From contig MU004231.1 in the NCBI GenBank assembly GCA_010405405.1, positions 1,171,736 to 1,235,735 on the forward strand: DNA of 64,000 nucleotides, given 5' to 3'. The number at the start of each line of letters is the position of its first letter. Position 1 is the first letter of the stretch. Source of the stretch: Microthyrium microscopicum (lineage: Eukaryota > Ascomycota > Dothideomycetes > Microthyriales > Microthyriaceae). Positions 35,506-45,746 of the stretch are shown piece after piece. The notes under the pieces are model-generated. The model made no database searches, was not told the origin of the DNA, and saw nothing but the letters and a program-made list of their open reading frames with translations. The position numbers were made by a program, and so were the translations under genes.

Positions 35506-35895
35506 CTATCCACTAGTAGCGGGACCTCCATGTGTGAGGAGTCGTCCATACGGTCCATTCGCTGCTTGCGCCATTGAGGGTCCAGCTGTCACCAAAGTTC
35601 CCGCAGCTGGGCCTGCTGCAGTGCTAGCTGGCAGCGGCGCTGGAGCGAGTGGAGGTTGTGCAGGCTGTGATATGGCAGGTGGCCCTGCTAGAGTTGAAGC
35701 TGGCGCGATAGGTGGTGCCGGAACAATAGCAGGCAGCTGTCGCTGTGCCGGGCCTTGTTGGCGAGGCGGCACCAAGCCAGCAGCTCGTGCAGCAGCAAGC
35801 CGAGCAGCAGTGAATGATCTTCCAGTTGTCGGTCCATGGTTGGGGGTGCCCACCGCGTATGCAATTTGGGGTATGTTCAATGGATTCACCGGATT
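35506..35895 (-). other. Gene D: in-frame extension beyond the UAG
   Basis: The frame stays open for 129 codons after the TAG of gene D and ends at another TAG. It begins NPVNPLNIPQIAY and GTPNHGPTT, closely matching the post-UAG tail of copy C (SPAIPLTIAHRSY, GTPNTGVT). It then has an Ala/Arg helix (AARLAAARAAG) and a long Pro/Ala-rich disordered end. The length without a stop and the match to C argue against chance. Confidence 0.65.
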
Positions 35896-36914
35896 CTATC
35901 TATGGTGGATCGCATTTCTCAACACCCACTGTGGATTGAAGATCCCTCCAAAGGTGGGAACACCGTGCTTCTTGCGAATGTGCTCCTGGAGACCTATCAC
36001 CCCTTTGGTCCACTTGAATCGTGGCCCAACTGGGCCTTGGCCGTTGCAATCTAGAGATCATGTTAGAGTCTGCTTGAAGAATCGACAGCTGTTAATGGAG
36101 AGGAGCACTTACGGCATATTGGGCATCGAAGCTCTGCTATCTCACCTTGGTCAACCGGGACTAGGATTCCGTGGTAGTAGTATCCAGATGCGGTGTCTGA
36201 CTGCCACTGCATCGCAGTTCCGTTGACCGTTGCGGTCAGCATGGGGCCGTATGGTACTATCACCGATGGGTGAAAAGGCCGTCGTCTATTGGGGCGTCGA
36301 GAGCCAGGAGCTGTTTGGGTAGGAGCAACTTGATGGGGAGCAGCAGCGTGACGACCAGAACGTCGAACACCACCTGCCGTAGCATTTGGCGCTTGAGGAT
36401 TTGGCACTTGAGGATTTGGCACTTGAGCGACTGGTATATGAGCGACTGGTATATGAACGACTGGTACTTGAGTATTTGGTACTTGAACGATTGGCAGCTG
36501 AATGTTTGGCACTTGAGCAGGTGTCAGTTGAGGCTGTGCTTGATTTAGACCAGTAGCAGTAGGATCCATGACTGGTGGATGTTGCACGATTGTATCCGAT
36601 AATATGTATAAACGTTGGTTTCGATTAGGAAGGGGGTGCGGACCAATGATAGGAAGGCCACTTGGGTGCGTATAAGTGTTGTCTGGAGAGAGCGGCCGTG
36701 GCTGTTCCATCGGAAGGAGTCCGTAGTTCACACGGTAATTAACAGGACTGTCTTCTTGCTCTTTGGCCTGACCATCGTGTTGCTCAGTAGCCCAGTCATC
36801 GTCCGATTTAGTGGCCTGACTATCGTTTTGAGGATCGTCGTTTCCCGAAGAGTCGTGTGGAGGGAATAGCACAGAGTCGCGTTCCATAGCGGAAGTCCAG
36901 AATGGCCCGGTCAT
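35896..36914 (-). CDS. Gene D: array C2H2-like zinc-finger protein
   Basis: Exons 36113-36914 and 35896-36050 (intron 62 nt) give 318 residues up to a TAG. The start at 36914 is the first ATG in the open frame. The N-terminal half is acidic and Gln/Pro-rich with pentapeptide repeats (see 36386-36520). It is followed by Arg-rich RRSGRHAAAP and SRRPNRRRPF, which look like a nuclear signal or nucleic-acid contact. The finger is divergent upstream (YYYHGILVPVDQGEIAEL) but keeps RCPIC, then HCNGQGP, W.KGVIGL, EHIRKKHG. D and C form a subgroup distinct from A, B, E, F and G. Function unknown. Confidence 0.72.
36386..36520 (-). repeat. 15-bp coding repeats inside gene D
   Basis: About nine imperfect repeats of CTTGAGGATTTGGCA-type units encode five-residue blocks such as QVPNP, QVPNT, HIPVA. 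Differences between units change Asn-Pro to Val-Ala. The repeat gives a Pro/Gln-rich, probably extended linker, and could vary in number between strains. Confidence 0.75.
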
Positions 36915-37667
36915 GGTTTCGGTTACCAGCCAAGGCAATGGGAGAGCTGGCGTGGATTTGGTAAGAAGTGATAGTTTTGAGAAGCGGCCGCGCAAAGAAC
37001 GACGAACTGTGACACTGATGAAGTATCGTACTTTGAGAACTCTTTTGATTTATAGAAGAAGTTATAGAACTGGGCGTGAAGGAAAAGTCAAGAACTTGGT
37101 TGGGAATCGGGATGGTGTGGTAGTAAGAGGTGTAGAGAATGGAGTATAAAATCAGGCTTGGGGCAACCAACGGATTGGATTGGACGGAGCTAGCGAGGTC
37201 GAATCGAGGTATTGACGAGGTGAGCTCACCTCGAGAATGTCGGGACATGTACTAAGCCAGAATCAGGTAGCGATTGCTCCATGAAAATGACAATATCAGA
37301 TATACGCCAACATTAAAGATCCCAAAGCAAGAATTTGACAGTATAGAGTTGGAGATACAAGCTGTATTGATATTAACGGCTATAAACAAGGTTTCCGAGA
37401 CACCGAACAGAAGCATGTCCGCTTTTATAGTCATAACAGCCATGACAATTCCAGAAGTCTGCTGTACTGTAATAATAACTGTTTGGACAAACAAAGGTCG
37501 AACCGCGAGGACAACATCACAAAGTCCTCGTTTCAAATCATGAATAATCCTGCAGTATGACCATCCTGGAATTGTCTATTTCCGTAACAAGAAGTAGCAT
37601 TTTCAAAGTCGTCCTGCCCATAATTGTCAAACCTCACACCTTCACCAATCACCGATGTGCTCAACCG

Positions 37668-37874
37668 CTATTCGATAATGATACCAGAAACCGTTCCTGC
37701 CGTGGAATCCAAGTGTGCTCGAGCAGCTTCTGCTCGTGCTCGCTCTGTCTTCTTGTGTTCCTTGCGCCGAGTGGTTTGTGACTGTGAACGGAGAGTACTT
37801 TTCCGATCCAATCCTTTGGTGTTGAGATTCTTGAGAAAAGGACGGATTGTAATGTCGCGCGGAGCTGCTGGATC
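37668..37874 (-). other. Gene E: in-frame basic extension beyond the UAG
   Basis: After the TAG the frame runs 68 codons to another TAG. It begins DPAAPRDITIRPFLKN, then GLDRKSTLRSQSQ and a charged helix (RRKEHKKTERARAEAA). The first 35 residues align almost without gaps to the tails of F and G. Confidence 0.68.
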
Positions 37875-38940
37875 CTAGCCAGCACAAGTTGCAACACGTA
37901 TCAGCCACTCGTAATTAAATCGCACCTTCTGATTCGGGTAGTGGGATAGGCGCATGTGCTCATAGATTCCCTTTAGGCCTTTAGACCATTTGTCCCGACC
38001 TTTGTGGCGGCCGTTACCGGCTAGATCACAAGTCAGTTGAAGTTACCGTGGTTAGAAATAGCTTTGGAAACTCACAGCAGATTGGGCATTTGATTTCGAT
38101 GATGCTGAGATCTTTCAGCTCTACCAAGTTGTTCGAATAGCGCAATTGGGTGGTAGAGCACCGCTCCCATGTCGATGGGTCGGTACTCTCGGGCGGTACA
38201 GTATTCCCAGTCTCTGCCTGTTTCGGTAATGGATTTGGAAGATCTTTGATTTCTCTCACCTCCGGGCGCTGTGTAGCGTCCTGAGAAGACATAGCCTGTG
38301 AATTTGCCAAGCTTGACAAAGGTCCAAGAGGATGGGCCGCATTATTAGTTTCGGCAGGGTGACCTCCAGATTGAGACGCAATTGAAACAAAGGGAGAAGT
38401 TGTCGGGTGAACAGCAGGAGCGATGCTGATAGGAGGCATTGTCCCTAAACGTCGACCTGAATTACGACGCGAGGAAGCTGATGTCAAGAGAGCATTATTG
38501 GGAGGAACTGGGGGTGGTGGCATCGAACCATGTTCGGCTTGAGCAGTTACTTGATGGGTAAAACCAGTATCGTCGTTCGAATATTGTAGTGTGGATTGCA
38601 CATTTGGAGCATAGGCGTTGTTGATGATATAGTGAGGTAGAGAGCTCATCTGAGGATGCGTAGAAGTGTGAGGGTTTCCAGTCGAGAGAGTGCCGGATGC
38701 TGCGCCGTCATCTCGAGCAACCGCACCGGAGGGCAGAGCTGAAGCTTGCCTATCTCGATGGTTGGTGTTCTCTTGGGCGTTGCGATCTGTGAGGAACGAG
38801 GTCACCATGGCATCGATGGCATTCTGGTCTAGAGAGACACCGCCATTTGGAGCTGGGCGTAGAAGGTAATGGTAGTTGTGAAGTGTCCCTATTACCAGTC
38901 GCACGCATTCCTCATGAGATAAAGCGCGATGGCCTGACAT
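37875..38940 (-). CDS. Gene E: array C2H2-like zinc-finger protein
   Basis: Exons 38076-38940 and 37875-38020 (intron 55 nt) give 336 residues up to a TAG. The start is the second ATG of the frame, chosen because MSGHRALSHEECVRLVIGTL aligns with the N-termini of F (MADSRPMSREECMELVHLTL) and G. This N-terminal helical domain is shared by E, F and G only. A disordered middle follows, then TWERCSTTQLRY, LVELKDLSIIEIKCPIC, SGNGRHKG, W.KGLKGIYEHMRLSHYP, and KVRFNYEWLIR before the TAG. The cysteines and histidines are all present, as C-x2-C-x21-H-x4-H. The element shared with F, G and I lies 165-267 bp upstream. Confidence 0.78.
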
Positions 38941-39104
38941 GATGATTTTGGGAAACAATGTGATCGACGAATATGTTGTTTGTAGTATAGAAACAGTGAA
39001 GGAGAGTCTTTGGTAACGGGGAGAAGGGTGCAGTAAAAAGTAGAGTTGAAGAAAGCGAGGTGAAAGAGATGTTGAGGGAATTTTATAAGAAAGACTCGGA
39101 GGAT

Positions 39105-39207
39105 GAACTCGGGGTTAGACTAGCCAGGGTATTGTTGTAATGCCATTGGACTGCACTTGGAGGTGGTATGGCCTGAACCTATGGAGCGTCTAAGGAGGTG
39201 GTATAAC
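39105..39207 (-). promoter_or_regulatory. Shared array upstream element, gene E copy
   Basis: AACTCGGGGTTAGACTAGCC and, further upstream of the gene, TAAGGAGGTGGTATAAC match words in the elements before F, I and G. It lies 165-267 bp upstream of the gene E start. This copy is looser and has an extra spacer. Confidence 0.5.
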
Positions 39208-39589
39208 TTGGGCCTATAAAGAGGTGCTAGAGCGTGAAAGTACCAGCAGTGTCTTCGCAAGACTAGACTCCCAATGTGTCTTGAAATCCTCAATCTCGAC
39301 TCGCGTTGACTTAAGAACTATAGATACAATGCTTGACGGCTCTAAATAGAAACCTGGACTCTATTGCCATGCTCAGACTTGTTGTTTGACTGCTAACAAC
39401 CTTGGTAATCGATTCGCCAAGGAATGTAGAGCCATTCTGACTATCGTTTTGGTATAGAAAAGCCTTGAAAGTTCTATCAAGTCTTTAATCTGTCACTCAA
39501 ATCCAATTCACGTTGTTGATAGTTGGTAACGTTTCATCGTAGTTCGCCACAGGAGTTTTCAAATACCAACAAGATTGAACACTGATCGT

Positions 39590-40400
39590 CATTATACTGC
39601 TATCTGGCATTTGTAAGAGATGTTGAGGGCATCGCAGCTAGAAGGATAAGCGCACATTACATATCGCAGTATTGATGAAATCGTCTGGTAGAATGGTGGC
39701 ACCATTTACTGCTCATTCGAAAAGTTGGACTGCTGTCGTATAGATTAATGGAAGTTGCCAACGTGCAACTCGCAGCCTTTAGAGGCCCTGCAAAACAGTG
39801 GCTTTGTGGAATATTCGAGCGAGAGGTATCGTTTTGAACTGACAGTGACCCGATCGGACCTGGAAAAGACTTTTATGACGGGTGTGCCAAAAATGCGGTT
39901 CAGTCAAATCAGAAGCGTGAGCTGCTGTACTCGGTGCAGCAAGCACATGAGGCGGTAGTCCTTGAGAATCAAGTATCGAGTCCTGATCAGCAAAAGCCGT
40001 GGCCTTAAAGTGCGCTTCATCGATGCGTGTTGGCGCCGTTCCTGACGGCACCGAGCTGCTTCCTTTCCGATTCCAGACATTTTTCAACCGTATTTGGATA
40101 CTCACGCCAATGATTGGCTGTATAAAATGTAGACTTGTGCTGTTACAGAGCTGAGGGTCCATTTGGCGCCAGTAATATAAGAATAGTCTCCTTTTATCGT
40201 GAAAGGGGACACTGTAATGCCATCATACCTACCTAAGTAGGTACTTAAGTAGGTGATCTGAGGAAGATATACGCATTTAGTAAGATTGATGGTGGCAGGC
40301 CGCCTCTTCGTCAATGAAGATATCCAAAACAGCATATATGTTATCGAGTTACAATGCGACGAGTTTCTCCTGCGATGAGGGGGGTTTAAAGATTGTTGAG
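39590..40400 (-). pseudogene. Relic array copy, G-like
   Basis: Three separated blocks match gene G in the right order and spacing. DNIYAVLDIFIDEEA (about 40345-40300) matches NIYNMVDAFIDEET. ADQDSILDSQGLP ... LAAPSTA (about 39990-39930) matches ADQMSIPQFQGLP ... LAASSTA. A nucleotide block at 39595-39640 (GGCATTTGTAAGAGA) matches the segment just before the G finger. The frame is no longer continuous and no intact finger or tail remains. It is an old, decayed tandem copy. Confidence 0.6.
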
Positions 40401-40875
40401 GGTATGCAACACAAATATCAATTCGGTTTCGCGGCCCCTGAGCCAGGACTCGCCATGTTGGCGTTGATACTCGAATTAGAGGACTAGGAGTCGCAAGATC
40501 GAAGACACTTTAAGAAATGTGCCAGAGAGAACAGACATTTCTCGTCCGTCAAAGATGCCCGAAAGCGGAAGTAGAGAACAATTCTTCTGTAATAATACAA
40601 TAGGACCATCGCTCGATATCAAAATCAATAACAAGAATTCGGATTGTTATGGCATAGTAGTCATACTAGTCCCGATATCTAAAAGCCTCAATGGACGTCC
40701 TCACACTAGCCATAATAAAATCAATCCGAAGCATCGCGCTGCTTGGCAGTCATGCATATTTCCATCGTCACAAATACCAGCCGCAAGGCATGGCTAAACC
40801 CCTGATTGCACGGATATTTTCGGTCCATGGCGACTGGACCCAGTCAATAGAAATCACCGTCACAGTGCTCAAGGT

Positions 40876-41022
40876 TTAGGAGGCAGGTGCCGCCTGAGCT
40901 CGCACTGCCTTCTTCCGATTCCGCTGAGCCTTAGAACGCAGCGTGGAAGTACGGTCTACTCCACGTGTGTTGGTGTTCTTTGGATATGGTCGCTTAATGA
41001 TGTCCTGAGCAGTCGCTGGGTT
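40876..41022 (-). other. Gene F: in-frame basic extension beyond the UAG
   Basis: After the TAG the frame runs 48 codons to a TAA. It begins NPATAQDIIKRPYPKN and continues GVDRTSTLRSKAQRN then RKKAVRAQAAPAS. It aligns with the tails of E and G along most of its length. Confidence 0.7.
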
Positions 41023-42114
41023 CTAAACAGCAACAGCAGCACCGCATCTAAGAAGCCACGCATAGTCGATTCGGACTTTTCGGCCATGGATCTGGTAATG
41101 TGACATTCGGACATGCTCTGCGAGGCCCTTGACACCTTGAGCCCAGTTCCATTGCCCGGTTTGTCGTCCGTTGCCGCCTAAAAGGTGTATTAGATCATGG
41201 CCAGGAAAATTTGGGCATATGTACTTACCGCACAAGGGACAACTCAAGGCTTTGACGGAGCCATCTTTTAGCTGTACATAGTTGTTGAAGTGCCGCAATT
41301 GGGTTGCTGAACACACCTCCCAAGTTGATGGGTCAGGTACCATGACCTGCACTGTTAAGCCAATTGCTGCTTGTTCGGGTAGCTGTGCCGGAGTTTGTCG
41401 TATCACTGGAATGGAAGGAGCAGCGGCGCGATGGTGGACCCGCTGGTTTTGTGCAGTGCTTATTTGAGAGTTTGCGACGTTACCATTCACTACCAGGGTC
41501 GGAGCATTCGTGTTGGCTGGCAAGGCTGGGCTTGGTCCTGCAGGATGTGGGAGTGTGGCGCGTGGGTTGCGATCAATTGCCATAGAAGGCATCATCTGTC
41601 CAGAAGAGTGGTTGGATGCTCCACCGTGAGCGAATATCTGAAAGGGCGGCAGTATCGTGGGCTGAAGGAACTGATCGAAGCTGTCGTCGCCTTCAGACGT
41701 AGCGAGATGTCCGATTACAGAGGTAGTGTCCCAGTGCGATTGCGAGAATGGATGCTGCATATTGGGTGAAGCTGTCAATGTAGTCGACGGGATCTGATCC
41801 ACTTGCGGGTGGCCGAACGTAATGGTGTTATCGAGAACTGAATTGGGAGAAGGGTCAATCGTAGATGCGGTACTTCCTGGCGTGGCAGGTTTGAACTCCG
41901 CGGAGGGACCAGAAGATCCTTGGCTGGATTTCTCATGTCGTTGGTGAATGAAATAGTCCACCATGTCGGCTATGGCATCCATGTTGTAGCTAAGGACACT
42001 CATTGACGGCTCAGTATCATTGGGCATGACTGTAACCAATTGATTTGCGGAAACAAGCGTTAGGTGGACCAACTCCATGCATTCTTCACGAGACATGGGA
42101 CGTGAATCCGCCAT
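41023..42114 (-). CDS. Gene F: array C2H2-like zinc-finger protein
   Basis: Exons 41229-42114 and 41023-41177 give 346 residues up to a TAG. The intron (41178-41228) is 51 nt without stops, so the unspliced frame also stays open. GTAAGT and TTTTAG ends at the family position show it is an intron. The start at 42114 (MADSRPMSREECMELV) was preferred over an upstream ATG by alignment to E and G. A disordered Ser/Thr/Pro middle precedes TWEVCSATQLRHF, VKALSCPLC, GGNGRQTGQ, W.QGVKGLAEHVRMSHYQ and KVRIDYAWLLR. It forms a tandem-duplicated unit with gene I. Function unknown. Confidence 0.78.
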   Translation of the reverse strand: MADSRPMSREECMELVHLTLVSANQLVTVMPNDTEPSMSVLSYNMDAIADMVDYFIHQRHEKSSQGSSGPSAEFKPATPGSTASTIDPSPNSVLDNTITFGHPQVDQIPSTTLTASPNMQHPFSQSHWDTTSVIGHLATSEGDDSFDQFLQPTILPPFQIFAHGGASNHSSGQMMPSMAIDRNPRATLPHPAGPSPALPANTNAPTLVVNGNVANSQISTAQNQRVHHRAAAPSIPVIRQTPAQLPEQAAIGLTVQVMVPDPSTWEVCSATQLRHFNNYVQLKDGSVKALSCPLCGKYICPNFPGHDLIHLLGGNGRQTGQWNWAQGVKGLAEHVRMSHYQIHGRKVRIDYAWLLRCGAAVAV

Positions 42115-42301
42115 CAGGAAGGGGGTGAGAGCTTTTGATGGAAATAGAATGGCTCGATAGGGTAGACGCGCAGTGATATGGAAGGTTGTTTGCAATAATG
42201 GATCGCTAGGTGAACAAAGAAGGGTTCTATGGGTTTAAAGGTGGAGAGAAGGTTGTTGTGAAGTGGAAAGGAAGAGGTTGTCGTAAGATGTACGCGAAAA
42301 A

Positions 42302-42390
42302 GTTGCTGTGAGATGTAGGAGAGACTCGGGCCAGGTTAGAATGGGGCCTTTTTGTTATGGCCTATAGGACGCATAAGGAGGTGTTATATA
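42302..42390 (-). promoter_or_regulatory. Shared array upstream element, gene F copy
   Basis: GTTGCTGTGAGATGTAGG, GAGACTCGGGCC, TTATGGCCTATAGG and CATAAGGAGGTG occur in this order, 188-276 bp upstream of the gene F start. The same words in the same order lie before gene I and, in weaker form, genes G and E. Confidence 0.65.
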
Positions 42391-43445
42391 GAATGAACGT
42401 TCAGGTGGTCTTTATTGTGGCGTTAACCCGTGAACCCGATGCTATTCCACAAAGCCGCAAATGTAATTGGCTATTGAGTGAAGAGTTCCTGTCTAAAAAC
42501 AGATACATCTATCCGACTTTCCCACTTTCAGGATCTACATCCCGGGTAGTTTATATGTTTATAAAAATCGTGGTTATTGCACATGTCGAAGGCAATGTAG
42601 GAAACCGCAGCGAGAGCAGCTACTAGAAGCGATCTATAGCCGCGAGCGGACCGAGTCAGTCAAATGACAGATCAAAAACTGCTTCTCTTGCCAGGAAGCT
42701 GTTTTTTGTCTAGAAATCTACCTGAAACAAATCCTGTGTATGACAAGCCAAAGTAACCAACAGGAGATGCACTGTGCACTCTTTATACGGTGGAAAAACA
42801 CCATGTGAAATAAATCAAATCGCAAGAACAGTGTTTGCATATTCTCATACTGCTGTCGTTGCTATCTAACAATATTCGGAAAACGACGTTGCAACTGTGC
42901 CGCCTCAGAGGTTGTCAAATACTCCGTAGTCCGTCTGCATATCCAGATGACTGCCAAATTCTGCCTCTTATTTTGTTTTCATATACCAAATAACCGGGCA
43001 AGCAGATTCTGACTACCCCCGGAACTTCATGGAGAGTCAAAAATAGAATTTTGATGGCGTAGAATTGCGTAAACGCGCAGTGATATATCTCAATTGGTGG
43101 AGCTCATCACTCCCATTCTACATATTTGCGCAAACTTGCGAGGCTTCGAATTTCTATCAGGCTAGGATTGCAGCTCATTATCGGATAACGTGAAATCAAA
43201 CTGTATTGCTTCTGTCTCAAACCCATCATTGTAACCAGAACCACGCTCAACGTCCACAGCAAATACCTTCCTCTGGTATGGGTACCTGGCATATATTCAA
43301 GTAGGTCACTATGTATGGTAAAGGAATCCATCAATCTGACTGCGACATTTGGGCAATAATCTCCTTTATTTCTAACCATCAGTATGCACCATTGACTAAT
43401 AGAATCCTTTCCAAACTCAGAAAGATCGCAAGTTTTAGTGGAGAT

Positions 43446-43530
43446 CACGACCATTTCATGAGGTGAAGTTGGAATAAAGATGGCGCTTGTGTCCGGCAGG
43501 GCAAAGCGGGTATGCGGGCCGGTCCCATCA
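43446..43530. repeat. Duplicated 85-bp fragment, copy 1
   Basis: CACGACCATTTCATGAGGTG through GCGGGCCGGTCCC matches 47875-47957 closely. On the minus strand both read like TGPH....PALP..SAVFI.TSPHE, suggesting the remnant of a coding exon carried along when the H-G unit duplicated. It sits about 320 bp beyond the 3' end of gene I. Confidence 0.65.
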
Positions 43531-43847
43531 TTCTGGCGCAGGACCAATTGCAAGAAACTTGGGGAAGACCATTTAATAACATCTACTTCTCATCGAAACA
43601 TGGTTGGAAATAATTGCTGCGTTCTGCGACACCAGGATTTGAGGCATATTAGGCTTCGATGCGGAGACAGCTGGGACTCGATTCAATCGTATTGTCGCAA
43701 GGCACGGCAATTTTTATGTAACTTTTAGTAAGTCACTTGCTGGATGTTGGTAATTATACAGAACAAGCAGAGAAAAGCAATAATTTTCGTAAATCCGGCG
43801 CTATGCACGCGATTAATTCTATTCATCATCATCCTCCTCCTGTTGTC

Positions 43848-44705
43848 CTATTTCTCCTGCTCCTCCTGTTCCTCCTTCCCTTGCTCTTCCGCAGCTACTG
43901 CTTGTGATGCGTTAGGCGCTGCAGCCGCTGGCGCATTGGAGCTGAGAGAAATGGCTAGACGTCTTCCAGCAGACACAGGAGTGGCGGTTGCAGCCGCAGG
44001 AACGCGAGCTGAACTGGCCGAGGCGGTCATAGGAGTTGCATGGATACCAGTCGAACTGCCAGGATTGGCGCTTGTATTTGCGGCTGTAATGATGTCCTCT
44101 ATGGAGTCTGTTAGCAGTGCTGAAGTTTACGGATGTTCGAACTTACCCGCAAATCTGATGAGTACGCTGGGCTCATTGAACGGCTGAATCGCGTTTGCGA
44201 CCTCACCCATTCGAATCAGCACTAATGCCAGATCCGGATAACGCTCAGCGACTATTGAGGGAGGAGTCGTACTCTCGACTAGAAGATGAAAGAGTACAGG
44301 CGACACTACATCCGCGCCTGCCGGGAGAGGACCATTCCAGTTGCCTCGCATGGAGTTTAGGTGTGCTTGCAGAGGCGGCAGACTATTGGCAACCATAGGG
44401 CGCACTTGTCGGCCATCGAAAATCGAAAGTGCCCGAGCCAGCATATCTAAGGTGGCGCTGAATTGGGCGTAGCCCTCCATCGGTGCAGATGTGCGGTTTT
44501 GATACCACAAACGAGCAACAGGGCGCCAGTACGGCTGGCTCAGACCAGTCTATTCGCACATCAGTAGGAATGCTATAGTCACGCATTAGATGGGAAGGAT
44601 TACCGGGCTGAAGAAGAGAACAGCGACGACTTCGCCTCTGTCCACCTGCTCGTTGAATTGAGCACACTGGGATTCAGACATCCAGCTCAGTGACATCTCG
44701 GCCAT
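43848..44705 (-). CDS. Gene I: unknown family, paralogue of gene H
   Basis: Exons 44604-44705, 44147-44549 and 43848-44098 (introns 54 and 48 nt) give 251 residues ending at a TAG. It starts MAEMSLSWMSESQC, and the second exon begins TGLSQPYWRPVARLWYQ. The core is helical (GNWNGPLPAGADVVSPVLFH, LVESTTPPSIVAERYPDLAL, VLIRFA). The tail is Ala/Ser-rich with VSAGRRLAISLSSNA and an acidic end (EEQGKEEQEEQEK). It matches gene H over its full length, with identical first-exon length and the same intron positions. No family is recognised and no signal peptide or membrane segment is seen, so a cytosolic or nuclear protein is likely. Confidence 0.78.
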
Positions 44706-44869
44706 AGTTGCGTGCTGGGAATATCAGGCGCAGAAGTATTGAAAGCGGTTTACAGATGACGGTGTTGGTAAGAGATTCCTTGGAGGAGTAAGTGATGAGC
44801 GCGCAAAGGCGTGGTGAATGAGAACGAAGAATTGAGCAAAGCAATTCCAGAAACCGGGAGTTGTTGTGA

Positions 44870-44948
44870 GTTGTAGAAGAAACTCGGGGCCACGCTAGCA
44901 TGGGATCCTACTGCCATGGCCTATAAGATGAATAAGGAGGTGGTATAG
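44870..44948 (-). promoter_or_regulatory. Shared array upstream element, gene I copy
   Basis: GTTGTTGTGAGTTGTAG, GAAACTCGGGGCCA, CCATGGCCTATAAGATG and AATAAGGAGGTGGTATAG lie 165-243 bp upstream of the gene I start. The match to the gene F element is notable because I and F encode unrelated proteins. Confidence 0.65.
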
Positions 44949-45551
44949 CATGGGCAAATGAAAAGCGTAACGAGGTAGCATAGCGTGGCAGTTCTAGCTG
45001 ATCTTCATTTCTGTCAATCGCATATTTTCTTCAGAAAGATTGCTTACACAATATACTGATGTAGAGGAATAGAGGCGGAAAGCATTATTGACAACATATC
45101 GCATTATGAGCAGCAATGGTAGTAACACATCTATTAATCTACATACAGTTGGGTCCAACTTCCTGGCCATGTATTTCAGGACTCTTCGAGCAACTTTGAG
45201 AACAATTGATTGGAGCTAGGGTGAGCAGTATATATTGATATAGAAGAACTAAGCACTAAAAAAGCGGGTGCTTTTAAGGCTAAGGCTGAAACTAAATTGA
45301 CAATTACAAAAGATATCGAGGACCCCGAACAATAACATCGCCACTTCCAACATTAAGACTTTGCGTATAGTAATAATAATCATAGAGAACAAGAGTGATG
45401 TTGGGGTAATGGGGCCAATGGTGATGGTGATCTTTGGAAGCAACAGTAAGAATACCCTAATCCAACAACAAGAAGTTCCCGTCCCATGGGCCACATGTTC
45501 GGTAATCTGAGATCAGACTTTCCAGAGATAGCTCTGTCGTTACCTACCCTC

Positions 45552-45746
45552 CTAATCGATGGTGGCACCGTCGAGTGCGTTCGTCACGTCGGAGGGGCGA
45601 AGTGCTTGTGACCGCATTGCCGCCTTGAGTGACTTGCGCTCTTGGATTTGCGATTGAGACCGCAGGGTTGAGCGACGGTTCAGTCCGCGACTGTTTCGAT
45701 TCTTGGGGTATGGACGTAGCGTAAGGTCTCGCGGTTCTGTTGGATC
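45552..45746 (-). other. Gene G: in-frame extension beyond the UAG
   Basis: After the TAG the frame runs 64 codons to another TAG. It begins DPTEPRDLTLRPYPKN, then GLNRRSTLRSQSQ and a basic helix (RKSLKAAMRSQALR). It is the best match to the E tail. Confidence 0.7.

Larger units (their letters stand above)
42115..43847. other. Intergenic between F and I
   Basis: Apart from the upstream element at 42302-42390 and the duplicated fragment at 43446-43530, this stretch holds no supported gene. Confidence 0.45.

Noticed and set aside
40220-40255. CCTACCTAAGTAGGTACTTA-type run
   Set aside because: A short low-complexity tandem of ACCTA/AAGTAGG words; not a perfect palindrome and not next to a gene boundary.
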